From assembly GCA_964420925.1 (NCBI GenBank), contig CAYQVB010000165.1:1-39911 (forward strand): 39,911 nt of DNA, read 5' to 3'. Positions within the stretch are counted from its first letter, which is position 1; each line of letters begins with the position of its first letter. This document shows, piece after piece, positions 1 through 8,057 of the stretch. The position numbers and the translations under genes were made by a program. This DNA is from JAJEAD01 sp964420925. Lineage in GTDB: Bacteria > Pseudomonadota > Gammaproteobacteria > HK1. The notes under the pieces are model-generated. The model was not told where the DNA came from. It saw only the letters and a list, made by a program, of their open reading frames with translations, and made no database searches.

Positions 1-9
1 CGCCTACAC

Positions 10-1161
10 TCACCCTGGAGCTGGGGCTTGGACTGGGGAGCGGGACAAAAGAATGTTCCTGTAGATGAAGGGAAGCGCCTCGCGGCAGAGGCGCTCGAAG
101 CAGCCTCCGAACCAGGCGGCGAGCGCCGGCGCGATGCGCTCGCCGAAAACGCGCGCGGCGCCCGCGCTGCGGATGGCGCTCATGTTGGGGAAGACGAAAC
201 GAAACCAGAATCGAAGCAGAGGGTCGTCGATACCGAAGCGCACCTGCTTCGGATTCCGGCGGCGCTCCAAGGGGTAGCGGCGTCGCACGTAGCCGAGGTT
301 CACGAGCTGCTGCAGGTAGTAATGCAGGTTCCGATCGCTCAGCCCGGTAGCGGTCGCAATGGCATGCACACTGCCCGGGCCGGAAGCAATCGCGAAGAGG
401 ATCGCATGATAGGGCGCGAGCTCGCGAAGCTCTTCGCGGAGGAGGAAGGTGGGCTCGTGAAAGAGCGGTGCGAACTCGTCGAGCAGGTGTTGCCGGATGT
501 TGACTTCGATGGATCGGGTATCGTCGAGGCAGAGCAGGTACTGTGGGAGCCCGCCGACGAGGAAGTAGGCTCTCGCTCGGTCTGCTGGCGACCAGCGTGG
601 ATGGAAGCGTGCCGCATCCAGGTAGCCGAAGGGTTGCAAGTGTATCTGCGCGGTACGCCGGCCGAAGAGCGGGCTCGTCTTGCCGAGCACCTCCCGTTCC
701 ATGAACCCCAGGTACGACCCGCACAGCAGGAGCAGGATGTTGCCGGTGCCCTTCCAGCGCCGGTCCCAGCACTGCTGCAACGTGGAGAGAAGAGTGGGGC
801 TCGAGGCGGCCATCCATTGGAACTCGTCGAGGGCGAGGATGAGCTTTGCTTCGGGGCGGGCGGTGGTCCATTGCTCGACCACGGTGAGCAGGGCCTGCCG
901 CCAGCCGTCGACACGCAGCTCCGCGAGCAACGGCATGTGGAGCGCACGGGCGGCCTCTTCCAGGAACTCCCGCACCTGCAGCGCGGTCGAGGACTGCTGC
1001 CCCAGGAAGTAGACACCGGGCTTGTCGGCCATGAACCTCAGGATGAGCTCGCTCTTGCCGACCCGGCGCCGTCCGTAAATCGGGATGAACTCCGAGCGCG
1101 TCGACTCGAACGCCCTCGTCAGTACTCCGAGTTCCGCCGCACGCCCGATGAATCTCGCCAT
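10..1161 (-). CDS. AAA ATPase with DUF234-type C-terminus, shortened
   Basis: This is an ATP-binding protein of the archaeal-type ATPase/DUF234 family (383 aa). The P-loop GRRRVGKSE lies at residues 30-38 and the Walker B LILALDEF around 107-114. A winged-helix segment (about 255-305, with LSDRNLHYYLQQL) is followed by the start of DUF234 (DDPLLRFWFRF). Family members usually continue for another 70-100 residues with a nuclease-like segment rich in acidic and hydrophobic residues. Here the frame ends soon after ERLCREALPFIYR, in an unrelated Pro/Ala tail, so the C-terminus is probably frameshifted or truncated. The left window edge is only 9 bases away. The ATG has no strong Shine-Dalgarno sequence. 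A tandem repeat lies directly upstream. The substrate of this family is unknown, and a defence or mobile-DNA role has been suggested for relatives only. Confidence 0.8.
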   Translation of the reverse strand: MARFIGRAAELGVLTRAFESTRSEFIPIYGRRRVGKSELILRFMADKPGVYFLGQQSSTALQVREFLEEAARALHMPLLAELRVDGWRQALLTVVEQWTTARPEAKLILALDEFQWMAASSPTLLSTLQQCWDRRWKGTGNILLLLCGSYLGFMEREVLGKTSPLFGRRTAQIHLQPFGYLDAARFHPRWSPADRARAYFLVGGLPQYLLCLDDTRSIEVNIRQHLLDEFAPLFHEPTFLLREELRELAPYHAILFAIASGPGSVHAIATATGLSDRNLHYYLQQLVNLGYVRRRYPLERRRNPKQVRFGIDDPLLRFWFRFVFPNMSAIRSAGAARVFGERIAPALAAWFGGCFERLCREALPFIYRNILLSRSPVQAPAPG

Positions 1162-1192
1162 GGCGGCAATGTGCCGCGAGCGCGAAGTTTCG

Positions 1193-1252
1193 TCAAGTCA
1201 CGTTTTGTCAAGTCGTGTTTAGACAAGACGTGACTAGACAAACTTTGTCTTG
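1193..1252. repeat. Four tandem 15-bp units upstream of the ATPase gene
   Basis: Four consecutive 15-base units follow each other without gaps: TCAAGTCACGTTTTG, TCAAGTCGTGTTTAG, ACAAGACGTGACTAG and ACAAACTTTGTCTTG. They share a (T/A)CAAG-like start and a GTNT/GACTAG-like end. The block begins 32 bases upstream of the ATPase start codon and lies between that gene and the acyl-CoA dehydrogenase 3' end. The last unit is internally palindromic (ACAAACTTTGT). The block is AT-richer than its surroundings. It could be an operator array or part of a recombination-prone leader; its function is unknown. Confidence 0.6.
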
Positions 1253-1285
1253 GCAGGCTGTGACTTCGCTCCGGATCCGTTCCGC

Positions 1286-2446
1286 TCAGGCCGGGTGGCG
1301 CTCGATCAGTTGCCGGGCGATGATGAGGCGCTGGAGCTCGTTGGTGCCCTCGCCGATCGCGAGCAGCGGGGCGTCGCGGTAGTAGCGCTCGATGTTGAAC
1401 TCCTTGGAGTAGCCGTAGGCGCCGTGGAGGCGCATCGCTTCGAGGCTGTTGAAGAGGGCGGTCTCCGTCGCGAAGAGCTTGGCCATGCCCGCCTCGAGGT
1501 CGCAGCGCTCTCCGCGTTCGTAGGCGCGGGCGGCCTGCTGGGTGAGCAGGCGGGACGCCTCCAGGCGGGTCGCCATCTCCGCGAGCTTGATCTGGATGGA
1601 CTGGTGCTCGCAGATCGGCTTGCCGAAGGTCTTTCTCACCTGCGAGTATGCGATGGACTCCTCCAGGCAGGCGCGTGCGATGCCCACCCCGCGCGCGGCG
1701 ACGTTGATCCGGCCGAGCTCCAGCCCGGCGAGGATCTGCTGGAGGCCACGGCCCTCGCGCTCGCCGACGAGGTTCTCGCAGGGCACCTCGCACTCGTCGA
1801 ACACCAGCTCGCCGGAGTCGATGCCCTTGTAGCCGAGCTTCTCGAGCTTGCGTCCCACCCGGAAGCCCTCGCCCTTCTCGATCAGCAGCAGGCTCATGCC
1901 GCGGTGACGCGGCTCCGCCTTCGGGTCGGTCTTGACCAGCACCGCGATGATGTGGCCCTGGATGCCGTTGCTGATCCAGGTCTTGGTGCCGTTTACCCGG
2001 TAGCGGTCGCCGTCACGGGGGGCGGTGGTGCGGATCGCCTGCAGGTCGGTGCCGCAATCCGGCTCGGTGAGCGCGATGCCGCCCCGCAGCTCTCCGGAGG
2101 CGAAGCGCGGCAGGTAGCGCGCTTTCTGCGCTTCGTTGCCGAAGCGCTCCACCGCTGCGGCCATGATGAGGTGCGAATTGAAAATCCCGGATACCGACAT
2201 CCACACCGCGGACACTCGCTCGACGATCTTCGCGTAGGTGGAGGCGGACAGGCCGAGGCCGCCGTACTCCTCGCCGATGGTGGCGCCGAAGAGCCCGAGC
2301 TCGCGCATCTTCTCGACGATCTCGGCCGGCCAGGTGTCGGACGCTTCGAGCTCGTGCACGTGGGGCCGGACCTCGCGCTCGAGAAAGCGATCCACAGCAT
2401 CGAGGACGAGGGCCTCGTCGTAGTTCGGCCGGAGGTCGTCGGGCAT
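1286..2446 (-). CDS. acyl-CoA dehydrogenase
   Basis: FAD-dependent acyl-CoA dehydrogenase of 386 aa, the normal family length. It oxidises an acyl-CoA to the 2,3-enoyl-CoA and passes electrons to ETF. The signature ALTEPDCGTDL is near residue 125. The second signature region has MRLHGAYGYSKEF, and the substrate/FAD loop IGEGTNE near the C-terminus carries the catalytic-base Glu (E366) at the position used by short- and medium-chain enzymes. It lies downstream of the MaoC hydratase gene on the same strand, with about 130 bases between them. Together with the PrpD-family gene this makes a small set for processing a CoA ester or organic acid. The exact acyl substrate cannot be read from the sequence. 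Confidence 0.93.
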   Translation of the reverse strand: MPDDLRPNYDEALVLDAVDRFLEREVRPHVHELEASDTWPAEIVEKMRELGLFGATIGEEYGGLGLSASTYAKIVERVSAVWMSVSGIFNSHLIMAAAVERFGNEAQKARYLPRFASGELRGGIALTEPDCGTDLQAIRTTAPRDGDRYRVNGTKTWISNGIQGHIIAVLVKTDPKAEPRHRGMSLLLIEKGEGFRVGRKLEKLGYKGIDSGELVFDECEVPCENLVGEREGRGLQQILAGLELGRINVAARGVGIARACLEESIAYSQVRKTFGKPICEHQSIQIKLAEMATRLEASRLLTQQAARAYERGERCDLEAGMAKLFATETALFNSLEAMRLHGAYGYSKEFNIERYYRDAPLLAIGEGTNELQRLIIARQLIERHPA

Positions 2447-2577
2447 GCGGGAGATGGCGCGGTCAGGCGAATACGAAAAGCGACAAGGAGGCGGAGCGTC
2501 CCCGAGTTCCCCCCGATGCGCAGCGGATGCCGTTGTGCGCTGTCGTCCTCAATGTCCCATCACCCTCGAGCACAGGC

Positions 2578-3096
2578 TCAGTAGCCGGCGAGGTCATCCA
2601 CCGCGTGGCCGCGCTTCGGCACCAGGAAGGTGCGTTCGTAGGTGATGACGACGGTGCCGTCGGCCTTCTTGCCCGTGGTGCGGGCGGAGACGATGCCCTG
2701 GTTGGGACGCGATTTCGATTCCCGCCTGGAGAGGATCTCGGACTCCGCGTAGAGCGTATCGCCGACGAAGACCGGCGCGGTGAGACGGACCTTGTCCCAG
2801 CCGAGGTTGGCGATGACCTTCTGGCTCAGGTCGCTCACGCTCATGCCGGCCACGAGGGAGAGCGTGAGACAGGAGTTGACGAGCGGGCGCTTGAACTCGC
2901 TGTGCGCGGCGTAGGCCTCGTCGAAGTGCAGGGGATGCTGGTTCATGGTGAGCAGGGTGAACCAGGTGTTGTCCGACTCCCCGATGGTGCGTCCGGGGCG
3001 GTGTTCGTAGACGTCGCCAGTGTTGAAGTCCTCGTAGTAGCGTCCGAAGGACTCCCGGTAGCGCTGCGGCCCGATCTCCTTTGATGACACGCTCAT
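2578..3096 (-). CDS. MaoC-family (R)-hydratase/dehydratase
   Basis: Hot-dog fold MaoC-like protein of 172 aa. The sequence FGRYYEDFNTGDVYEH, followed by a TIGESDN...LLTMNQHPLHFDEAYA stretch, contains the usual hydratase arrangement with the catalytic Asp/His (N-x-HPLHFD), and VLVxDTLYAE-like strands follow. It resembles the MaoC proteins that hydrate enoyl-CoA or mesaconyl/methylfumaryl-CoA type substrates. The ATG at 3094-3096 was chosen because conserved sequence begins there. An open frame continues upstream only by reading through a dispersed repeat that encodes a WIPARAGMTG-type peptide. It sits between the PrpD-family gene and the acyl-CoA dehydrogenase, all on the minus strand. The physiological substrate is inference. 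Confidence 0.88.
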   Translation of the reverse strand: MSVSSKEIGPQRYRESFGRYYEDFNTGDVYEHRPGRTIGESDNTWFTLLTMNQHPLHFDEAYAAHSEFKRPLVNSCLTLSLVAGMSVSDLSQKVIANLGWDKVRLTAPVFVGDTLYAESEILSRRESKSRPNQGIVSARTTGKKADGTVVITYERTFLVPKRGHAVDDLAGY

Positions 3097-3194
3097 CGGA
3101 ATCGACTCCTCATTGGACAGGGGCACGGGGACAGAATCTCGCACCTGCATGGAAGCCGGCCAAGGCCAGGGGACCTGTCCCCGCGGTCGCGCAA

Positions 3195-3310
3195 GGAACA
3201 TCGAGGCAGCACGCGCGTTCGAGTCGTGTGTTCCCGTCATTCCCGCGCGAGCGGGAATCCACCCGAAACAACGAACGGGGGGATTTTCCATACCAGCGCA
3301 AAGTGACTGA
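3195..3310 (+). repeat. Composite dispersed repeat, copy 1
   Basis: This contains the palindromic core TCATTCCCGCG...CGGGAATCCA at 3238-3262, preceded by a unique-looking arm (GGAACATCGAGGCAGC... TCGAGTCGTGTG). The same arm and core occur in reverse orientation at about 21733-21842. The repeat fills the intergenic space between the PrpD-family and MaoC genes. Confidence 0.8.
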
Positions 3311-3352
3311 GTCAGTCATGTTTTCGTGTCGGGCAGATTCACGCGAGGGCGC

Positions 3353-4759
3353 TCAGGCGCTCGCGCGGAGCCGGTGTTCCCGCGCCCGGCTGATATGCAG
3401 CGCGTCGCCCGCTCGCGCCGCGCCATCGAAGCCGTCGAGTGCTTCGGCCAGCTCGACGCGTTGCTCGCCCGGGAGGTAGTCCCCGATGAGGCCGTCGAAC
3501 TTGGCGCGAAGCTCCGCCGCCGAGGGGAAGTTTTCCGGCTCCCCCTTGGCGATCACTACCAGCTTCTCGAGCTTTTCCCCGCCGCGAGTGCACACCCGGG
3601 CCGAACCCGCCATGTGGGCGGGAAAGTGGCTCTCCACCTCGGGGTCCACTACCGAGCTTATCCGCCGGCACAGGGCGCGCGTACACGGGTCCTCGAGATG
3701 GACCGCATAGCTGTCCCAGCTCATGCCCCCTTCACGCAGGGCCACCGCGGCGACGAAGGGCATCGAGAACTGCCCGTCGACGTAGTTCTGCGGGTTCTGC
3801 TTCTCGGGCTCCGGATCGCCGATGAGCCGCCAGCCGGTCTGCGGCAGTCCGATCTGCACCGAATCCACGGCATCCGCGTCGAGGCGGTGGTCGGCGCGAA
3901 GCGCGATCAGCGCGTCCATCGCGGCATGTCCGTAGCGGCAGGAGGGGTAGGGCTTCACTGCGATGTCGAGGGTCTCCCACTCGCTTCCGAGGTTGCGGAC
4001 CGCCTCTTCGGGCTCCGGGCTCGGTGCGTAGGAGGCAAGGAATCCCGCGCGGCCTTCAATCGCATCGACCGCGCCGCGAAACCCCTCGCGCGCGAGGCTC
4101 GCCGCAATCAGGCCGCTCATCGCGGCGTATCCGACATGGAAGGGCTTGTTCCAGGCCCCGTCGGCGAGGAACTGCATGGAGCCCGCGGCCTGGCTGCCGC
4201 AGAGCCCGTAGGCGTGCACCATTTCCTCTACTCCCAGCCCCAGGATGCGCCCGGCCGCCGCCGCGGCGCCGAACACCCCGCAGGTGGCGGTGGGGTGGTA
4301 GCCGCGCGCGTAGTGCGCGGAGGGGCCGAGTGCGAGGCTCAGCCGGATCTGGACCTCGTAGCCGGCGGTGATCGCGGCGACACAATCGGGGCCGCTCGCG
4401 GAGCTCATCTCCGCCGCCGCGAGCGCCGCCGGCACGATGGGCGCGCTCGGATGAATGGAAGCCCGGGCGTGGGTGTCGTCGAAGTCGAGGCAGTGCGCGA
4501 GCGCGCCGTTGAAGAACGCCGCCGCGGGTGGGGCATAGCCTCTCGCGTCGCCGATCACGCTCGCCTCACCGGCGCTCAAGCCCAAGCCCTCGAGGGCGGC
4601 GGCGATGCTCGGACAGATGGCCGCCTCCTGGCGGGCCCGGTAGGCGATCGCGATGTGGTCCGCGATCAGTGCCTTGGTGCGTTCCCTCACCGGTGCGGGG
4701 AGGCCGTCATGCTCGATGCGGCTCGCGAACTCCGCGAGTCGCCGGGTGATCTCGCCCAT
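3353..4759 (-). CDS. MmgE/PrpD family protein
   Basis: Member of the MmgE/PrpD family (2-methylcitrate dehydratase, cis-aconitate decarboxylase, iminodisuccinate epimerase relatives), 468 aa, full length. Conserved blocks visible are LDFDDTHARASIHPSAPIVP near residue 90, YEVQIRLS, a YHPTATCGVFGAAAAAGRIL block, and KPYPSCRYGHAAMDA in the C-terminal half. The start at 4757-4759 is preferred over an ATG 30 bases upstream because GGAGAAG stands just before it. It is followed, after a repeat, by the MaoC and acyl-CoA dehydrogenase genes on the same strand. Such sets typically handle branched or C5 dicarboxylic acids. Family members have varied activities, so the reaction is left open. Confidence 0.9.
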   Translation of the reverse strand: MGEITRRLAEFASRIEHDGLPAPVRERTKALIADHIAIAYRARQEAAICPSIAAALEGLGLSAGEASVIGDARGYAPPAAAFFNGALAHCLDFDDTHARASIHPSAPIVPAALAAAEMSSASGPDCVAAITAGYEVQIRLSLALGPSAHYARGYHPTATCGVFGAAAAAGRILGLGVEEMVHAYGLCGSQAAGSMQFLADGAWNKPFHVGYAAMSGLIAASLAREGFRGAVDAIEGRAGFLASYAPSPEPEEAVRNLGSEWETLDIAVKPYPSCRYGHAAMDALIALRADHRLDADAVDSVQIGLPQTGWRLIGDPEPEKQNPQNYVDGQFSMPFVAAVALREGGMSWDSYAVHLEDPCTRALCRRISSVVDPEVESHFPAHMAGSARVCTRGGEKLEKLVVIAKGEPENFPSAAELRAKFDGLIGDYLPGEQRVELAEALDGFDGAARAGDALHISRAREHRLRASA

Positions 4760-5098
4760 GTCTTCTCCACTTGGGGACTCGCGCGTCATTCAACACTTTC
4801 TGCCTTTCGCTCGCTACCCTTCGAGCCCGCGATGCCCGCGCCAGGGCCGCGCACCGCCACTTCGGGAGCGGTGGGCGCCCAACCCTCCAGTTCATGGGCA
4901 GGCGCTTCGCGCCACGGCCGACCGGCCGGATCCCGAACCCGAAGCTCCTCGGGGCAGGTCTTCGGGAGTCGTGCAAATCCGTGCGTACGCACGGGGTCCG
5001 GCAATGGAGTCCCGGCACGCCGCAGACCGGTTTCGAGCGATAATCCACGCGTTCTCATCAACGCTGCGAGGAGACCGAGTACTCCGTCGGTCAAGTAC
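4760..5098. other. Divergent intergenic region with a 16-bp palindrome
   Basis: This 339-base region separates the divergent PrpD-family and methyltransferase genes. It holds no convincing gene. The clearest element is a perfect 16-base palindrome, CCGTGCGTACGCACGG, at 4979-4994, about 105 bases before the methyltransferase start. It is symmetrical in a way typical of dimeric regulator operators, but no regulator can be assigned. Confidence 0.5.
4979..4994. promoter_or_regulatory. Perfect 16-bp palindrome, candidate operator
   Basis: CCGTGCGTACGCACGG reads identically on both strands and stands alone in a divergent promoter region. It is seen directly; the regulatory role is inference. Confidence 0.35.
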
Positions 5099-5755
5099 AT
5101 GGACGCGCAGGATACCTATGACGAGATCGCGGACTACTACGATGACTTCGTCGGAGGCGCTGAATACAGGGTACCAGCATGGTTGATCGGCGAGATCGAG
5201 AACAAGTATGGGAGCGAGGGGAAGAAGGCGCATTTGACAGTTCTGGACATGGGGTGCGCCAACGGCTATCTCGGCAGACGTCTCACGGAAGCCGAGATCA
5301 TGGAAGCCCGCTTCTTCGGTTGCGACTTCTCCCGCCAAATGGTGGAACAGTGCAGAAGTCTGGGAGGGTACGAGGCCGTGCTGATCCACGACCTGAACCA
5401 TGGAGTCCCCATAGTTGAATCCCGCGTCTTTGACGTGGTGTTGGCCTGCGGATGCCTCGAGTTCCTGGATTCTTGCGATGAAGTGATCAGAGGAACGCAT
5501 CGAATGCTGAAGACGGGTGGCTCGGCATTGCTCACCTTCGAGCACAGGCGGCCGCCGAATGAGTCCGATGACGCGGCGGGAAGCGGGGGAGCCCGGCGCC
5601 TGGATGCGCGGGCCTGTTCGACGGAGGAGGTCGAGGCGCTCTTGACCTCACACGGACTGAGCATCAGAACCATGCAGACCGGCATTGGATACCGATCACC
5701 GACTACCGGTGGGAACGTGCCCTACATCTTCGTACACGCAGAGAGAAGGCAGTGA
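5099..5755 (+). CDS. class I SAM-dependent methyltransferase
   Basis: Small soluble methyltransferase of 218 aa. Motif I VLDMGCANGYLG is at about residues 48-59. An acidic post-I segment FFGCDFSRQMVEQCR follows, then motif IV-like FDVVLACGCLEFL and the LKTGGSALLTFEHR strand. The N-terminal DTYDEIADYYDDF is typical of TPR-associated or ubiquinone-type Methyltransf_25 enzymes. The ATG at 5099 is the first start in front of conserved sequence. The nearest purine-rich GAGGAGA is about 25 bases upstream, so initiation is not well defined. It converges on the Fe(II)/2OG oxygenase gene 26 bases downstream. The substrate is unknown. The codon usage looks less GC-biased than its neighbours, which may hint at acquisition. 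Confidence 0.88.
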   Translation: MDAQDTYDEIADYYDDFVGGAEYRVPAWLIGEIENKYGSEGKKAHLTVLDMGCANGYLGRRLTEAEIMEARFFGCDFSRQMVEQCRSLGGYEAVLIHDLNHGVPIVESRVFDVVLACGCLEFLDSCDEVIRGTHRMLKTGGSALLTFEHRRPPNESDDAAGSGGARRLDARACSTEEVEALLTSHGLSIRTMQTGIGYRSPTTGGNVPYIFVHAERRQ

Positions 5756-5781
5756 CGGCGATGCTCCGACGGGTAGAACGG

Positions 5782-6594
5782 CTATGCCCGATGTAGCGTG
5801 GCGTCGGGCGCCGCTTCCGCGGCGATGGGTCGGCGACGGCCAAAGAAGCGCAGGCGCACTTCCTCGTCGAATTGCTGGTCCGGGGCCGAGTCGTAGCTGA
5901 ATATCAACATCTGGCGAGATGGCAATGCGCAGACCGGCGCGACCCGGTGCATGGACTGACAGCCGTTGAAGAGAGTGAGGGTGCCCGGCTGGACGTCGAG
6001 CTCCAGCACTTCCTCACATTCGTCCGCCAGGGTGTCTTCGATGAGCGCCGAGAGGTCGTCGCGACGGCGCACGTTGGGGACGTACTCGAAAGCGCCGCCT
6101 TCACCGGCCGAGCGGAGCATGAGGGTGACGATGCCGTCGTTGGGGTCGAAATGCCATCCGAGCTCGTCGCCCGGGGAGAGCTCGGTCACCATGCACGATG
6201 CGATCGGATCCGCACTGCGGTAGTAAGGTCGCCGTTCAAGCACTTCCGAGACGAAACGAGTCAGTCCGTCCCAGAGAAAGAGCCGTCGCATGACGCTTTC
6301 CGCCGGCATCTGGTCGTATCCCACGCAACCGAGGCTCAACCGGGTGACCTCGCCCATACCGGGGGGAAATCCGTTTCGGTGATCGATCCGCCGGAACGCA
6401 TCGGGACAGAGCCGGTCCGCTTCGTCCCGCATGGCGGCGAGCGCGGCGGGACGGACAAGACCTGGCAACGTGAACACGCCGTCCTCGGCCAGTCGTCGCC
6501 GGCCGGTGCAGACGAGTTCTTCCGCTTCGGGAGCCTCGAGGCGGGATATCGGATATCGCTCGAGATCGACGATGTCGGCAACGTCGGTGGTCAT
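5782..6594 (-). CDS. Fe(II)/2-oxoglutarate-dependent dioxygenase
   Basis: Non-heme iron oxygenase of 270 aa with the complete facial triad: H148-x-D150 in GWHFDPNDG and a distal H216 in SMHRVAPV. R227 in PSRQMLIFSYD is placed to bind 2-oxoglutarate. The N-terminal part (VFTLPGLVRPAALAAMRDE) resembles phytanoyl-CoA-hydroxylase-like enzymes. The block GGAFEYVPNVR resembles the group that contains free-amino-acid hydroxylases and halogenases; the Asp of HxD is present, so hydroxylation rather than halogenation is expected. It converges on the methyltransferase gene, and nothing nearby identifies the substrate. Confidence 0.85.
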   Translation of the reverse strand: MTTDVADIVDLERYPISRLEAPEAEELVCTGRRRLAEDGVFTLPGLVRPAALAAMRDEADRLCPDAFRRIDHRNGFPPGMGEVTRLSLGCVGYDQMPAESVMRRLFLWDGLTRFVSEVLERRPYYRSADPIASCMVTELSPGDELGWHFDPNDGIVTLMLRSAGEGGAFEYVPNVRRRDDLSALIEDTLADECEEVLELDVQPGTLTLFNGCQSMHRVAPVCALPSRQMLIFSYDSAPDQQFDEEVRLRFFGRRRPIAAEAAPDATLHRA

Positions 6595-6837
6595 GAGTTC
6601 TGGTGCTCGGATGGGCTCCGACGAGTCGGCGGATCATTCACGGAGAGTGTAATGCTGCGGAGTGTCAACACCACGAGTTTCGACTCGGGTTCATGGACAT
6701 CGACCGGCACGGCGGCACTCGGCGATAGCCCTTCCTGTGACCGTGCAAAGCGGCTTCGGATGCGGAGAGGGCTGTGTTACCGTCGTTCGGGACGTGGGGC
6801 CACCTGAACCCGGGGTGCCTTCAGCAGGGGCTTGCCG

Positions 6838-6951
6838 ATGAGTCGAACCATTCTCCCGCCGGTCGCGATTGAGTACCCGAGCGGGGACGGCAAGCCGATG
6901 GCGGAGCACGACGCCCAGCTCGAGGCGCTCCTGCGCGGGCAAAGTCGCTGA
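6838..6951 (+). pseudogene. Uma2-family endonuclease N-terminal fragment
   Basis: A 37-codon frame opens with ATG and contains VAIEYPSGDGKPMAEHDAQ before a stop. The pattern (I)EYP-x-x-DG-x-PMAE-x-D is the characteristic N-terminus of Uma2 (DUF820) family proteins, which normally run to about 190 residues. Here the rest is missing, and the next gene begins 25 bases later. It is most likely a decayed remnant. The family identification rests on this one motif. Confidence 0.4.
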
Positions 6952-6975
6952 CCGAGTCGGTGCCCGATTCCGGCA

Positions 6976-7761
6976 ATGTCGATGTCCCCGGAACAGATCG
7001 AGAGGGCCGCCCGCATTTTCGATGCGGCGCGCAGGGGCAGGTATTTCGTTGACGAGATTCCGGCGGAGCTCGGCCTCGACAACCTGGATGATGCGGCCCG
7101 GGTCGCCGAACGGGTGGTGGCGCTCTCCGGAGAACGGGTCGTGGGCTTTCTCGTGGGGGCGACCAGCCCCGAAATGCAGAGGAATCTGAACACCGACGAG
7201 CCCTACTACGCCCGCATTCTCGAATCGAATCTCTGCACCAGCCCGGCGGACCTCGCGCCGTGCGGACTGTTGACCATTGGCCTGGAAAGCGAGGTTGCGT
7301 TCACGCTCGGCGCGGACCTGCCCGCGCGCGAGACCCCCTATTCCGTGGACGAGGTGGCGGACGCGATAAGGGCCATGCACGCCTCGGTCGAGGTCGTGAA
7401 CGGCCACGTCCGCGACTGGCTCGACAAGCCGATTGCCTGGGTCATGGCCGACAACGGGACGGACGGCCCCCTGGTGCTGGGTGCCGCCATCGAGCGCTGG
7501 CGCGGCATCGAGCGCTCCGACATTCCGGTGACTCTCTCCGTCAACGGCAAGGTCGTGCGGGAGGGACGTGGCGCCAACGCTCTCGGCGATCCGCTGAATG
7601 TCATGGTGTGGCTGGCCAACCGTCGCAGTCGAGAGGGAAAGGGGATGAAGGCGGGTCAGGTGGTCAATACCGGCACTACCGCCGGCATCTTCTTCGCCGA
7701 GCCGGGCGGTGAGGCCGTCGCCGATTTCGGTCCGCTCGGCCGGGTATCGTTGACGTTCTGA
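6976..7761 (+). CDS. 2-keto-4-pentenoate hydratase family protein (MhpD-like)
   Basis: FAH-fold hydratase/decarboxylase of 261 aa, about the length of 2-oxopent-4-dienoate hydratase (MhpD) and 4-oxalocrotonate decarboxylase. Visible family features are GLESEVAFTLGADLP (metal-binding Glu residues), SVEVVNGHVRDW, MADNGTDGPLVLG and the C-terminal GDPLNVMVWLAN...GQVVNTGTTAGIFF. In pathways for aromatic meta-cleavage these enzymes hydrate 2-hydroxydienoates. No other meta-pathway gene is in the window, so the substrate may be a different 2-oxo acid. The start at 6976 has a second ATG two codons later, and neither has a clear Shine-Dalgarno sequence. It stands alone on the plus strand. Confidence 0.87.
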   Translation: MSMSPEQIERAARIFDAARRGRYFVDEIPAELGLDNLDDAARVAERVVALSGERVVGFLVGATSPEMQRNLNTDEPYYARILESNLCTSPADLAPCGLLTIGLESEVAFTLGADLPARETPYSVDEVADAIRAMHASVEVVNGHVRDWLDKPIAWVMADNGTDGPLVLGAAIERWRGIERSDIPVTLSVNGKVVREGRGANALGDPLNVMVWLANRRSREGKGMKAGQVVNTGTTAGIFFAEPGGEAVADFGPLGRVSLTF

Positions 7762-8057
7762 GGCCGATTCCCGACCCAGGCGTCGTCGCCGTGGTGACGA
7801 AAGAGGAACACCAGCGGATCGAACGAACTGGTCCGCGGCAGCCGCTGATGGCGACCGCACTGACCGCGGCCCCGGCCTCGCGAGCGCGTTGACTATAGCT
7901 TGGACCGGCACGTCGTGGTCGCCGGACGCGATGGTGGCAGCGATCCCGCACGGCCGAGCGCTTCGACCAGAACGGATAGCCCCGTCGTCCGGCGGTCGAA
8001 GCATGCGGGTCGATGATGCAGGTATGCTGATCGCACGTCGACGAGGCGACCGCGTTC

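Noticed and set aside
1250..2584. Long plus-strand frame opposite the acyl-CoA dehydrogenase
   Set aside because: Shadow frame of a high-GC gene; its translation shows no domain while the minus strand gives a full-length enzyme. The same applies to other long antisense frames in the window.
3097..3291. N-terminal extension of the MaoC protein
   Set aside because: It is translated dispersed repeat; conserved sequence starts at 3096.
6674..6687. CGAGT-TTCG-ACTCG hairpin as a terminator
   Set aside because: Short stem with no T tract; it lies between divergent starts, not after a gene.
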